Source: Pseudovirgaria hyperparasitica (lineage: Eukaryota > Ascomycota > Dothideomycetes > Acrospermales > Acrospermaceae). From it: a DNA stretch of 64,000 nt. A model generated the notes under the pieces. The model was given only the letters and a program-made list of their open reading frames with translations, ran no database searches and was not told where the DNA came from. A program made the position numbers and the translations under genes. Below are positions 11,660 to 22,472 of this stretch, one piece after another (the first letter of the stretch is position 1; every line of letters starts with the position of its first letter). The stretch covers positions 374,449 to 438,448 of the forward strand of contig NW_022985568.1 in the NCBI RefSeq assembly GCF_010093815.1. The letters run 5' to 3'.

Positions 11660-14426
11660 GAGTTACTGAAAAGAGGGAGAGCCAGATGTTAACATCGGGT
11701 CTAGATCACGTATATATACGCATGCTTGTGTGTATTGTCACATTGATATGCAGCGTTCCCCATGTTCGCTCGGGCATGTGATGGGTGCATCATCAACGGC
11801 TTACGCTATGAGGAAATATGGCCTCATCCCTGACGTTTCATGGAAGCCCCCACTATCGTAGTCTGTAATTAGAAGCACAGGCACAAGCATGCACCTCCCC
11901 ACGCCATCGATCATGCTAATAGAACTGACTCTTGACTGAGAATGGATGATTCGTGACATATACACTTGCAGCCACCCCTTTAAGTCATAGGTCTTATCCT
12001 CCTTCCTATCATCCTTATTTTATGTCTACTACCAGTCGAGATGATGGCCAGTTTATAAGCTACATTGTCAATTGAAACCTAGTATAACATGGTTCATATA
12101 TTGTACTGCTGTAAACAAATATTGATGCGTTTACGAACTATAAAGACATTCATAATACTGTGCTGTAAGATGCAACCGTCCGGTCCTAGCTGTCAGCCTT
12201 ACAATGCTTAGCCCATTATGCCATGCGGGTAATATACCGGCAAGGCTGAGTCTGTTTGAGCGCTAGATGTAACCCTCTCTCAGATTGGTGACTTGCGTTC
12301 TCTAAACTGAGCACCGAGTACGACATTGTCGTACTGAGTGGCGTCAGAGCCATGGATGTGCCTACAGGACACATACAACACCGCGCTGAGAACGGCATCG
12401 TCATAACAAATACTTTCAAACCAAGTGTGCGGTCTTTCCAATGCATACAACTTTCTGCCGTACTATTACCCTATCTCTCATAACCAAGATGGACAAGATT
12501 CCATCGTCTTCTCCGCCCATCTCCCATTCAGAGTTTACAAGCTTTGCCAAGAGTGTGCATTACCATACCCACCCGAATGACATTCCGGCCCCATGGGGTT
12601 GCATCTACAAGAGCGTTCGTTGCACGACAGCTTATCTTTTCCCCTGCAAGCCACGAATCATATCGACGACATATCACGCCTAAGGGCTGGGCTATGGTAT
12701 GCGAATATGGATGTCACTCTTCTGTGGCATCGCTGAGAACTCGACTCAAGTCAAGCTTGGTTTCAATGGTTTCAATGGACTCGAGTCAGCAGCTCGACGT
12801 TGTTTCCTGCTCCTATTTCGCCACTATCGCCTCTGCGCTTCGCTGTGCCCACGGCAGATCGATTTGGGGCGTATGAGCCCATATCTACTCATGCGTTCAT
12901 GGTTTGTGGTCTGTCAAACGCCTGTATGCTCACGGTTGTGAAGGTGCTCGTTGCTCGCAGGTCGACGCGACGGTTGGCGGGCCACCGACACATATCACTA
13001 CCAGCGTGTGCTTTTATGTGGTATGTCAAATAATACTTGGTTCTACGTCTCCACGGTCCCACGAGGAAGCGCGGGAGCTATCTTATCAGCTAATGTACTA
13101 TGTATCCCTATATCTGAACTTAGCTTGTTTCATACACTTCGTGTCTATTTTCTAACTCTATATCTAGTTCTGTTACTAGCTTTTGTATTTTAAGCTTATT
13201 ATTAGAGTTAGGCCCTGGATTGGAAACAGATAATTTAAAGATGCCTAGCCCGGCTGTTCACAATAATCACGAGCGAAAGCTTAGGGAGTTGCTGTTGTGC
13301 TCTTGTGCCACACACGCGCACGTACCACAAGCTACACTGACAACGCAACGACACATGATTGGTCAGGAGCCTAATGCTTCCCATTTGTTAAGCTCGTTCA
13401 GGCGTAGCTTTACTCTTGGCAGGGGTAACATGAAACTCTGCTGCCACGTCGTTCTTCCAGACTTCCACGTCCAGGTCCGCGTCGACGGCCAGGTCCACGG
13501 ACACACGTTATTTCAAACGACTCCATTGTCATTAGCCACATCTTCGATGCCCTTTCATAGCAGCCTGAGGTATCTATCCTCACTTGTGCCCTTTTCGCTG
13601 CCTTTGTTCCGAGCTCTTGGAGCACCTCACACGTCTTCTAATCTTAGGCATGGCACGCACCTGCACCTCATGCCTGCAATGACTATCCAGGAAATCCCGT
13701 AGCCTAGCGCGGCGATCGCGCAGTGTCGCGAGCGTATTGGATATGTATGAATTGCATCATACTCCATGATCACAGCACTTTTGGCATTGAGCGATTGATA
13801 GGCCGGGTATCTGATGCTCACGTCTACAAGGGCAAGAGTCATGGGCACGCCGATAGCTGTAATTACCTCTTGTGTTTGACAGAGGTCCGCCCAAGTCCTT
13901 CAAATGGGGTGTGGATCGTGTTATCTAGGAATCAGACGATGACGACCGGGTTCCTGGGTGTCGCAGTAGAAACAACGTGGACCCACGTGAGTCAGGTATC
14001 ACAGCAGCAGTCGCGTGGTCATGGGCCTCTTATGAATTGATTGTTTGATGTGTTCCTGGTAATGTTTCAGGCAGCCCAGTACGTTGTGGCTCTATCACTA
14101 TCGACGTCATATGATCAGCTCCTTCGATTGTATCGCAATGCACGTCTCACGATATTCCTGGGTGTCTCGCATCCCTCAGACTCGTGAATGACGCACGGTG
14201 CATTTCATCGCAATGATCTTGCGAATCACGTCATCATCGAAGCCTTAGGCTACAATGTGTCTTCCGAGTGGCCTTTCGGGTTTGGCACCACCATTAGTTG
14301 CTCAATCGTTCCTAACGAGACCTATAAGCTTCGATATATCAAGAGCCCATCGGTAACAAGCTTTGTCATTTGCCTTTCCGATTCCGTCCATGTCGGGCAG
14401 CGCTCTCTCTCGTGAGTACTACGTCT
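11660..14426. other. Long intergenic region, no gene supported
   Basis: About 2.8 kb. Open frames up to 160 codons (for example 13220-13702) overlap others in alternative frames and show no domain, signal peptide or consistent composition. A short AT-rich patch lies at about 13080-13210, and a near-tandem TTTCAATGG pair near 12760. It may contain degraded repeat DNA, but I cannot identify an element. Confidence 0.5.
11711..11718 (-). promoter_or_regulatory. Possible TATA element of the DUF7872 gene
   Basis: TATATATA lies about 50 bp upstream of the ATG at 11659. The position and composition fit a core promoter element, but the motif is palindromic and common in AT-rich DNA. Confidence 0.3.
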
Positions 14427-16187
14427 TCAACCTCCGGATATCAGTTGTGGATAAAAGTCGTACGCCAAGACTTCAGGACCCTCCCATTGCTCACCATACG
14501 GGTTCGTCGACGTGCCGGCGAAGAATTCGTTATGCGCTTGTTGCAGCACGTCTAGCCACGACGATGGCTCAGGCTGTTTTGCCCACTGGTTGTGGATGTG
14601 GTAGGCGTATGAGCCCCGATAGAAATTTTGCATAGTGCGATTGCTTGGTGCAAATCGATCACGGGTCGCGTCGTAGTTGGCTACGATGCCTACATTGCGG
14701 AGAGCAGTTTTCAGATCGGACACTGAGCTACTGCGATCGGCCAAGATGGATGCAAGAATAGCGAGAGAGCTCCCTTCTTGGACTGAGTCAAGTTTGGTCT
14801 TTACGTTCTGTGGGCGGGAAAGATCGAGGGTCTTCAATGGCGCGCCCTCGAACGCGGACCATTCAGCGTCAAACTTTTGCGCTCGAAACGCATCGTCTAT
14901 CCAGGTGAGGCAAGGTACAGTGCACTGGCCTTCATATCCTTCAAATATTGTCCAAACAGGATCGAAGGCTGCATCGTTGAGCTTGAGGAACTCCTTGTCA
15001 CGACCATCGGTGAGAGCCATCTTTCCAACTACCCGTGGGTGGAACATTGATCCCATCCGCACAGCACCTAGTAGGAAGTAGGTCGACAGACGTGACTGAG
15101 GACTTAGCGACATTACGGCCGTGTTATAGTCCCCTGGTGCGACCGCAGTGCCCCATCTTTCGGCCCAAGTGTGGTTTTTAGGAAGCAGAAGCGGCCTTAA
15201 ATCGCGCAACAGTAGCATATCAATATCGAGATACACGCCTCCGTGCATGTGAAGCATAATGAATCGCACCGCGTCAGACAGCGCGGCCGGCTCGAAGGGC
15301 ATGAGCTTAGGATCGATATCAACTCCAGGAAGGTCGAAAGGATGTTCATCAGGAGGTAGCGGCACCCAGGACGGGAACTTCCACGGCTCGACACGTAGAT
15401 CCCCTCTCTCGACCAGTGGGAGGAATCTTGCGAAGATTGGATGACTCAATGTATCTCTGACAGCGTTTGGATTACTATCCGCATCAAACCACAGCCATAG
15501 CTGCGAACAGGGGATGTTCTGAGTGAACAAATAACTTTTGATGAAGGCCTCCACGCGCCATGTCACACTTCCCGACCAGTATGTGTGGTATGGTATTACG
15601 GGCCCATGGCATGCTCCGCGGGAGGTGCTTGTGGGGGCCTGGTACTCTGGGTATTGCTGCATTGTGTTGTGATTGCCATCAGCGTTATCATATTCGGCAT
15701 GTTGAGGATTCTGTGCGCTCGCTCGTAGAGTGATATCCGGGAGGCTGTAGTAAGAACTTTCGCCCTCTGCCAGAAGCTTCATACAGCTTGCAATATCTCT
15801 TATCTTTTCGTTCTGGACATAGCTTCCCCGACAGGTTTCGACGATAAGTTGTATGTCGGCTTCGGTATCGACGTCGGGTCGAGGTCCTAGGTAGTCAGGG
15901 CGATTCTCGACGCTGTGAGTAGGTCGATTGAATACATTGGCAGCGGGGTTAATCTGCATGGACCGGAGAGGATACGCCGCCGACGTGTTTACCAACAGCA
16001 AGAGCTCTGCTGGAGTGCTAGGGACATAATGTCTAGCGTCGCCTCTGTACCATGCTGCGAGTATCCAGACGACCCGGATGAGGAGCTCTGTGACAAGAAT
16101 ATTTCTCAGGATTTCGAAAACCTTGTATGCCTGAGGAGGTAGGTTGCGTTTCATCGCAGAGTCAGAAACCAGCGTGTCTGCACACAT
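14427..16187 (-). CDS. DXD-motif glycosyltransferase (GT32-like), type II membrane protein
   Basis: Single exon, 586 aa. A hydrophobic segment at about residues 25-46 suggests a Golgi signal anchor. The conserved sugar-transferase core lies at about 198-400. It includes IPYHTYWSG, LWLWFDAD, then DAVRFIMLHMHGGVYLDID with the metal-binding DXD at 321-323. This is the pattern of the Gly_transf_sug family (Och1/alpha-1,4-GlcNAc-transferase-like). The enzyme probably transfers a sugar from a nucleotide donor onto a glycan or lipid in the secretory pathway; donor and acceptor cannot be read from sequence. The C-terminal part (about 400-586) includes further conserved-looking aromatic residues (NFYRGSYAYHIHNQW). 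A second Met at residue 12 could also be the start. Its partner across 620 bp is a divergent membrane-protein gene. Confidence 0.82.
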   Translation of the reverse strand: MCADTLVSDSAMKRNLPPQAYKVFEILRNILVTELLIRVVWILAAWYRGDARHYVPSTPAELLLLVNTSAAYPLRSMQINPAANVFNRPTHSVENRPDYLGPRPDVDTEADIQLIVETCRGSYVQNEKIRDIASCMKLLAEGESSYYSLPDITLRASAQNPQHAEYDNADGNHNTMQQYPEYQAPTSTSRGACHGPVIPYHTYWSGSVTWRVEAFIKSYLFTQNIPCSQLWLWFDADSNPNAVRDTLSHPIFARFLPLVERGDLRVEPWKFPSWVPLPPDEHPFDLPGVDIDPKLMPFEPAALSDAVRFIMLHMHGGVYLDIDMLLLRDLRPLLLPKNHTWAERWGTAVAPGDYNTAVMSLSPQSRLSTYFLLGAVRMGSMFHPRVVGKMALTDGRDKEFLKLNDAAFDPVWTIFEGYEGQCTVPCLTWIDDAFRAQKFDAEWSAFEGAPLKTLDLSRPQNVKTKLDSVQEGSSLAILASILADRSSSVSDLKTALRNVGIVANYDATRDRFAPSNRTMQNFYRGSYAYHIHNQWAKQPEPSSWLDVLQQAHNEFFAGTSTNPYGEQWEGPEVLAYDFYPQLISGG

Positions 16188-16811
16188 TAAAGGAACGCGT
16201 GCAGAGAAGAAGCGAGAGAGCAGGATGGCTGAGGGCCCGAATGAGCGTGTCCGTAATGAACGTGCTGATTAATGCGCCTCCGTTGGTTGCCTAAATTATA
16301 TTTTTCTTAGTGCTCATCCAGCATACCCAGACGCTCATAACATGTATATGGGTATTCCTATATGCTACAAAATTATCATGTAGCCCTATTCCATCGAGAG
16401 TAAAGAGTTTATTGAAAGAAAGTAAGATGGTCTATATGAAAAACATAGAGTATTACTACCGAGGAAACATGTCCGTCTTCTCTTTCTTAGCCTCTACAAT
16501 AGACTTGATAAAGAACAAAATACTTATGAGCTAGATATGACTAACTATCTCATCTTAGATAGTATAGACAATATACTGTATCAAGGTTTCATTCAGAGAT
16601 GTAAGTAGAATTAGTGGTAGAGTTGTGCCAAGAGCATAAACGGGTGCCAAGAGTGACAGGATCTAGCACGTGTCCGTATCGCCATCGCCCCCGAATTCAC
16701 GATCACTTGGGACTGGCATCAATCTGAACACGCCGATTCTCTCACAGTCATCGGAGTCTATGTATCCATGTACAAATCCGTGAAGTTGCATGGTCACAGA
16801 TAGATAGAGGC
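16188..16811. other. Divergent intergenic region, AT-rich
   Basis: Shared upstream region of the glycosyltransferase (minus) and the TPT-like gene (plus). The part from about 16290 to 16620 is AT-rich with short direct words and no open frame of note. No specific regulatory motif recognised. Confidence 0.5.
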
Positions 16812-18129
16812 ATGTCCCCTCATCACTCCTCCCTGGCAGGCCTTCTCCATCGTGTGACCTCCGTTTTAGCTTCTGTCGGCTCGGGAAACCTGAAGGCTCA
16901 ATCATTTGCTGCACAAGCTGTTGCGGCGGTATTGGCCTGGATCCTGATATACGCTGGATACTGGCTCACTTTCTTGAATCAATATGTTCTTGCGAGTATG
17001 TGATGTTTTCCGGGCCTTTCGGAGAGACTTCTAACTCGTACGCAGCTGGTCGTTTCAAATTTCCATACCCTCTTGCCGCAACCTTGATACAGCTCACGGT
17101 GTCAGCCGCCCTGTATACAACTCTGCTTGCCATAAGTCGACTCTGGCGCCCCGATTCAAGTGATCGCTATCAGCCGTTATCTTCGTGGAATCAACATGAT
17201 GGTGCTGCTTCCATCGGTAGTGTTCTCGAAGAGTCTCGACAGAGACACTCGAAAGGGCCCACGCCCGCAGTCATCATACAACGAATCCACTCTTGGGGAA
17301 AGCAGTATATAATGCTGGCCCTCGTGCTGTGTGCGAAGCTCTACTTCTCGAATTGTTCATTGGCGTAGGTCGACCTGACCAGCTACATGGCCATGGTCTG
17401 AAGGGCATACTATAGCTGCTAACACGATTCAGATATTCCGACGCCCACAACTACGAACTCGCTGAGATCATCGCGGCTTCTCTCCTAATGACATACACCA
17501 TCGCTCACGCCAATGACGAACTATCTTCCCTTAGCATCACTACGTTTCTAATCGCTACCATGAACGCCTTTTTCGCTGACATCAAACCCAACATTCGCCT
17601 CCCATGGGAGGTCATATTGTCATTGGTATTTTCATGTCTTCTCTCTGCCGCCTTTCCCGCAATCCTCATACGAGCGTATGGATTCCACGCGGAGCCTGCC
17701 ACAACATGGTCTCAACGTTCTGAAGACGGAGATCTTGCTCCTGCGCTGAACCATGTTTCGTTGACTGAACGACTTCGCATTTCACTTGAACTACTACGCA
17801 ACGCCGTTTTACTGTCGCTGCTACTTGTCTTGACACTGTTCATTGTAACAGGCGAGATATTATCTGTCTGGCGGAACTACTACTTCCTCGGCGATCAATC
17901 CTTTATCCTGATAATGGCTGCTAGTGGTGGCCTCACGGCGCTGACGATCTGTTCAACCCTTCTCCTTGTACAGGCTACGAGCCCATTATTTGTGGTTTTT
18001 GTGCCAGTAATGAAGATTTTGTGGCGGCTTTGGTGGTACGACAGTAAGCTCGATGGTATGAGCCACATTCGGGTTGTTGTGGGTGGGTTGGCCGGGCTCT
18101 GGTTTTCTGGGAGCGGCTCATGGCCATGA
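16812..18129 (+). CDS. Multi-pass membrane protein, TPT/nucleotide-sugar-transporter-like
   Basis: Three exons (16812-16995, 17046-17364, 17433-18129) give 399 aa. Both introns are standard (50 nt with GTATGT...GCAG; 68 nt with GTAGGT, GCTAACA and CAG). Several hydrophobic segments are visible: about residues 35-55 (AVLAWILIYAGYWLTF), 70-92, 130-145, and at least four more towards the C-terminus. The order WLTFLNQYVLA, then GRFKFPYPL, then LIQL resembles the first two helices of triose-phosphate/nucleotide-sugar transporters (N-K-x-x-L then F-P-x-P). Later helices are more divergent, so the family call is tentative and the substrate unknown. It could work with the adjacent glycosyltransferase as a sugar donor supplier, but only adjacency suggests this. 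The C-terminus (GSGSWP) is abrupt; a further exon is possible. Confidence 0.62.
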
Positions 18130-18408
18130 AGCGGTGAGCACATGTCACGCAAACACGAACACCAATCTTGCTCCCGCCAACTCGAACACAGCGTTTATTG
18201 ATCAACGGTGACCTGATGTCGTGGTTTGGTGAAACAAGAAACAAGAGATAGTCTTGGCATTATCAGCAGATCTCAAACGATGCATGAAACGTTGCTGTGA
18301 GATCCGCTATGGCTCGAGAAAGCTACGTTCAGGACCGCTAAGGCATAAAAACGGAGACCGACGTAACTCTAAACCTATCATTAATCTAAGCTTCTACTGC
18401 GTCTACCA

Positions 18409-20670
18409 TCACTCGAGCATCATGTGATGTGCCCTAAGTGCTCGCTGATACAGCGCTACCATTGGTCTTGGGTGCACTCTCCTCAAGTCCCATAATGACA
18501 CCATCAACCTCCCGTCCCTAACAGCCCCATGTATGAGTGCGACCCAACTCCCAATCGTCCTCTTCTTCCTCCCGTCAATAACGTTCTGATCCACATCGAA
18601 TACGCCAGGATGCTCCACCAAACCACGATGCAGTGGCACGCCAAGCACACCACGGACAAACTCGTAGCAAGCCTTCGATGCCTTACCTAGATACGCAGCT
18701 GTTGTGGGCGCGCTGAAGAACGCGTCACGATGAGAAACGTAACGCGCGAGCAATGCAGCACCGAGCTCTTCGCGGAAGCGCTGCGTGTCCGAGAGAGAAA
18801 CAGGGCAGGCCTGCGACGCGAGATGTGCAGTGAGCACAGGGACCAGTGCAGCGGCAGTTGCGTCGCAGCGCTCACGAGCATCGAGTGTCGCACTTGCGTA
18901 CCAAGTCGCAGCGAGCGTCTTTACGAGCTCGGCGTGTAGCTCGTTTGAGACGGCATCGGCCAGAGCAGGCGTCTGGGTGATGAGTCCTCGCAAGGAGGTA
19001 TTGAAAGAGGCGAGGAAAGAAGCGTGGAGGACGCGCAGGTCGAGGGCCTGGCATGTGGTGTAGAACATGCTGGCGCACATCAGTTGCATGACCTCGACGG
19101 CCTGCATGGTGTAGCGCGAAGTCAAAAGAGCGAGCGAGTTGATGGCTTGGTTGTGCATCTCGGCTGACTGCACATGGCTGGAAACAGGATTTGCGAGGAA
19201 GCCGAGCTCGGATTGGTACGCAGCCATGTTGACATCGATACCCTTGAGACAGAAAGACAGGCTGGGGTCGTCAGCGGCAAGATTTGGCGGGAGGCCATTG
19301 TTGAGTGTGTTGTTGATTATCTCGGTGGCTTGAGCAAAGACGAGCTTTCCGAGCATCTGGAGACAGGAGCGCGTCTTTTCGGATGCGAGGGTGACGGCGG
19401 CGGCTTGGAAGTTGGCACCGCTATAGATTTCGGAGCGCTCTGAGTCAACTATTGGATTGTCGGAAGTGGAATTCAGCTCTGTTGTGATCTGAACTGAGGC
19501 CGAAAGGAGGTCTTCCAGTACAGGGGACATCCATTGCGGGGCGCTGCGGAGGGCATATCGCTCCTGAGCGAGGCCCGTCTTGAAGCGGTCTTTGTCTCCT
19601 GACAGACCGACAACGAGCTTGGAGCCGGCAAGAAACGACCGAAAATTGCATGCGGCTTCAATCTGGCCACTGTGTGGTCGAACGTCGGCTATGAATGGGT
19701 GTGTCCATTCGACATTGGCTGCAAGGGACTCGGACGCCATTGCCGTCAAGACCTGAGAGACGACGGCGAGATTGTTCGCTTCATATACGGCTAAGCTGGC
19801 TACCGCAGCAGAGGCTGCCGTTCCATTGATTAGACCGAGCCCTTCCTTTGGACCTAGGATGACTGGTTCCAGGTTCAATCTTCGGAGAGCATCGTCTGCG
19901 GAGGTAGTCAGACCACCATATGCACTCCCCATCCGGACATGAGTATCTGGACAACCCATGATGGCGCTGGCAACGTAGGACATAGGCATTAGATCCCCAG
20001 ATGCCGATACAGACCCACGGAGGGGAACAAGCGGCGTGCAATCGTTCTGGATCAGCTGGATCACCCTTTCGGCGACCGGCATGGACACTGCTGAATGGCC
20101 TCTGATGTTCGTATTTGCACGAATGAGCATAGCTGCCTTCATCCAGACACTAGGCATTACATTGCTACCATATTCATCATGGATTTTGCCAGCGATATCT
20201 GACTCGGTTACGACTGCCGAAGTTGTGTGCTGAATCAGGGCTCGCTGTAAGGCAAGAAGGTCTGTCGTTCGAACATCAGCTGATCCCCCGAAGCCGGTGT
20301 TTACACCTATGTTCCCAGTCAGCCGATCTAGCCTTTAGGTTGGAGACAAGAATGTACCATAAAGATAAGCACCATCAGAGAGATATGACATCAGCGTTTC
20401 AACGCTTTCGTTCACCTGGGCCAGCACATCGGGCCGTTTATCGATGGTAGGCGTACAACGATGTCGTGAAACTGCCACTACACTGGCAATGTCCAAAGAA
20501 CGACCATCAATGCTAAGCTCTCCCTGAGCAATGAGCTGCTGTAACTTCGTCTAAGCTCTTTTTGTTTGCTCTGCGTGTGGTCGAGGCCGCGCAAACGAGT
20601 CTAGTATAGGCATCTGTGACTTCTGGATGTCTATATCTGGCACGCCTTCAACGCCTTCAGCAGTCACCAT
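18409..20670 (-). CDS. PAL: Phenylalanine/histidine ammonia-lyase family (PAL), with an in-frame stop in exon 1
   Basis: Two exons, 20670-20358 and 20306-18409, with a 51-nt intron (GTACAT...ATAG) splitting the Gly codon of YGVNTGFGG. The frame encodes 736 codons. Catalytic features are present: Tyr104 in LYGVNTGFGGSAD, the MIO-forming Ala-Ser-Gly at 206-208 in GSVSASGDLMPMSY, NGTAASAAV, and the C-terminal region to the end. Such enzymes turn L-Phe into trans-cinnamate and ammonia in the cytosol. Odd point: codon 40 is TAG (20553-20551). Sequence on both sides still reads as PAL (HAEQTKRA before, TKLQQLIAQGELSIDG after), where relatives have Trp. TGG to TAG is a C-to-T change on the plus strand, as RIP produces. 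Translation could restart at Met 94 (20391) and keep Tyr104, or a weak-donor intron could remove the stop. So the gene may be a recent pseudogene or N-terminally short. Confidence 0.82.
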
Positions 20671-21129
20671 GGCGAGGTTTATTTTGCGAGAGCAGAGTGT
20701 GTCTTGCCGTCTGGTAGATGGGAGATGAGTCGAGTCTGCAGTTCTCGGGGTGCAGCCAGATTACTTAACATATCACCAGTCGCCCATTTCCTCACATCCA
20801 TGTTAATTCAATAGGGTGATGAGCGGTGGCACCATGTGTTCCTCCGAAACTGTTGAGGATACGTACATATTGCACTAGGTGCTTGCCCAACGTCCACAAC
20901 TATTCAGCTCGTCAGGCGGATGTGAGCACATTATCCTTGTTGAAAGGTTGACAGTAGAGTAGCACTAAGACTGGGACTTCATGGTCAAGGGCATCTATCG
21001 CAATTTAGGCTGTTGATTCGATGAGGTTCTAGCACGGGGAGGGCTGCGAAAGGAACGACGAAGAAGTACTAAGTACACCTCCATGTTTATGGAGGACGAC
21101 CGGTAGGGATCAAGAAGGTTTCGTCACGC

Positions 21130-21760
21130 GCTAAAGCAGGCTGTACTTCATATAGCCTCATACTATAGTATTCGATGTAATACTTATCCAAATAAGGGAT
21201 GCTCTCCCTAATAGGTTATTCCGTATGCTCTTAGCCGAGTTGCTCCGCTCGTGCTAGGGAGTTCAGGGTAGAGATGATATATATACTAATGTTTATGAGA
21301 TTCTCAAGATTCTCTACTCTAGGGCCTAGATTCGAAGTCATTTTGATTTCAGTCATGTTAGTAGACTGAGCGTCAGAAAAGCCTCTCAACCGACAGAGTT
21401 ATGACAAAGAGTTATATATCATGCGTATCAGGATATGTATAGAAAACTAACTCTAAATTACAGTTATAGCCGAAATAAGGATGAGGTATATAAGACGGAT
21501 CGATTTCGGCGAAATAGGTGCCCCTTCCATGGATCTATAGACCCTCTTTTGTACCTAGTTATCTCCTGTTGTTATAGTATACTCTTCATACTTCTCTGTT
21601 TTCTCGTTCTATACGCCTATTCTTTAGTATATTGACGAGGGACGGATTCTATAACATACATATAGTCTTGGCGTGTATATTGGGAAATGGGTTTTACGGA
21701 CTTAATCTAATAAACCTCTGTAGGACCTATGGATCTACTACTTTGAGACAGGGCCCTTTA
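21130..21760. repeat. AT-rich, RIP-like island
   Basis: TA-rich stretch with many CTATA, TAGTA and ATATA words and little coding potential, like the island at 9501-10080. It lies next to a PAL gene that carries a C-to-T type nonsense change. No element ends recognised. Confidence 0.4.
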
Positions 21761-21765
21761 GCGGC

Positions 21766-21845
21766 GTGCAATGGTGTGTGACGATGCGCAACGATGTGCA
21801 ACGATGCGTGACGATGCGTGACGATGTGTGATGACGTGTAACGAC
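21766..21845. repeat. Short tandem repeat, unit about 10-11 bp (ACGATGYGTG)
   Basis: About seven degenerate copies of a unit reading ACGATG followed by YGTG, YGCA or similar, ending in ACGACATAC. Copies differ mainly by C/T and G/A transitions. Confidence 0.6.
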
Positions 21846-22472
21846 ATACTTTAACTTCAGAGAGAAGGTCCGTTTAAGCAAGATCATGGGGTCAGTCTAA
21901 GTAGATACTGGTAGAGATTCTGTGATGATATGATTAGTCACCAGCTCAACCCACGTTTGGTGTTTCGATAGCTTCCTCAACAGTGATAGAACTACTATGC
22001 TTCCTCTGGACTTCTACTCAACATTCACACAGGCAGTCAGGAGACCCATGCCTAATTAATGAACACGCCATGCAGATATCCGAGCACGCTGATACTGTTA
22101 CCAAGTGTCTTCCTCCCGTCGGGATCTTTGCTGAAATGTCACGACATGTCGCATCGAGTCTTAGGACGTTATTCCATCGTACCAACGGCGGAAACATTTC
22201 TGCTACTCTCATTGTGCTACGAAACACCAAAAATCGACAAACGCGATGCGTGATGTCTATTCGACCGCTGATGGCACGAACGTCCGGTCGGATTATCGCC
22301 AATGACCATGATCCAGCGCGATGAACATGCAGCTGTTAGTTTCGTCGCACAAAGTCAGGTCTATGACGGCTACTCTGTTAAGCTTCTCTTGTCTTCCAGT
22401 GGACGATGACGATGTTTAGTCTCTCTCCAAGTCTGGGAGAATCTTCGAATCGAGTTCGCTTTCGGGAGAAGG

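Larger units (their letters stand above)
20671..22472. other. Divergent intergenic region between PAL and the flavoprotein gene
   Basis: About 1.8 kb shared upstream region. The centre (about 21130-21760) is AT-rich and RIP-like. It is followed by a short tandem repeat. The right part (21980-22330) has overlapping short frames on both strands, none convincing. No binding motif can be singled out. Confidence 0.5.

Noticed and set aside
13220-13702. 160-codon frame in the 11.7-14.4 kb intergenic region
   Set aside because: It overlaps other frames, has no recognised domain or signal peptide, and its codon use looks unselected.
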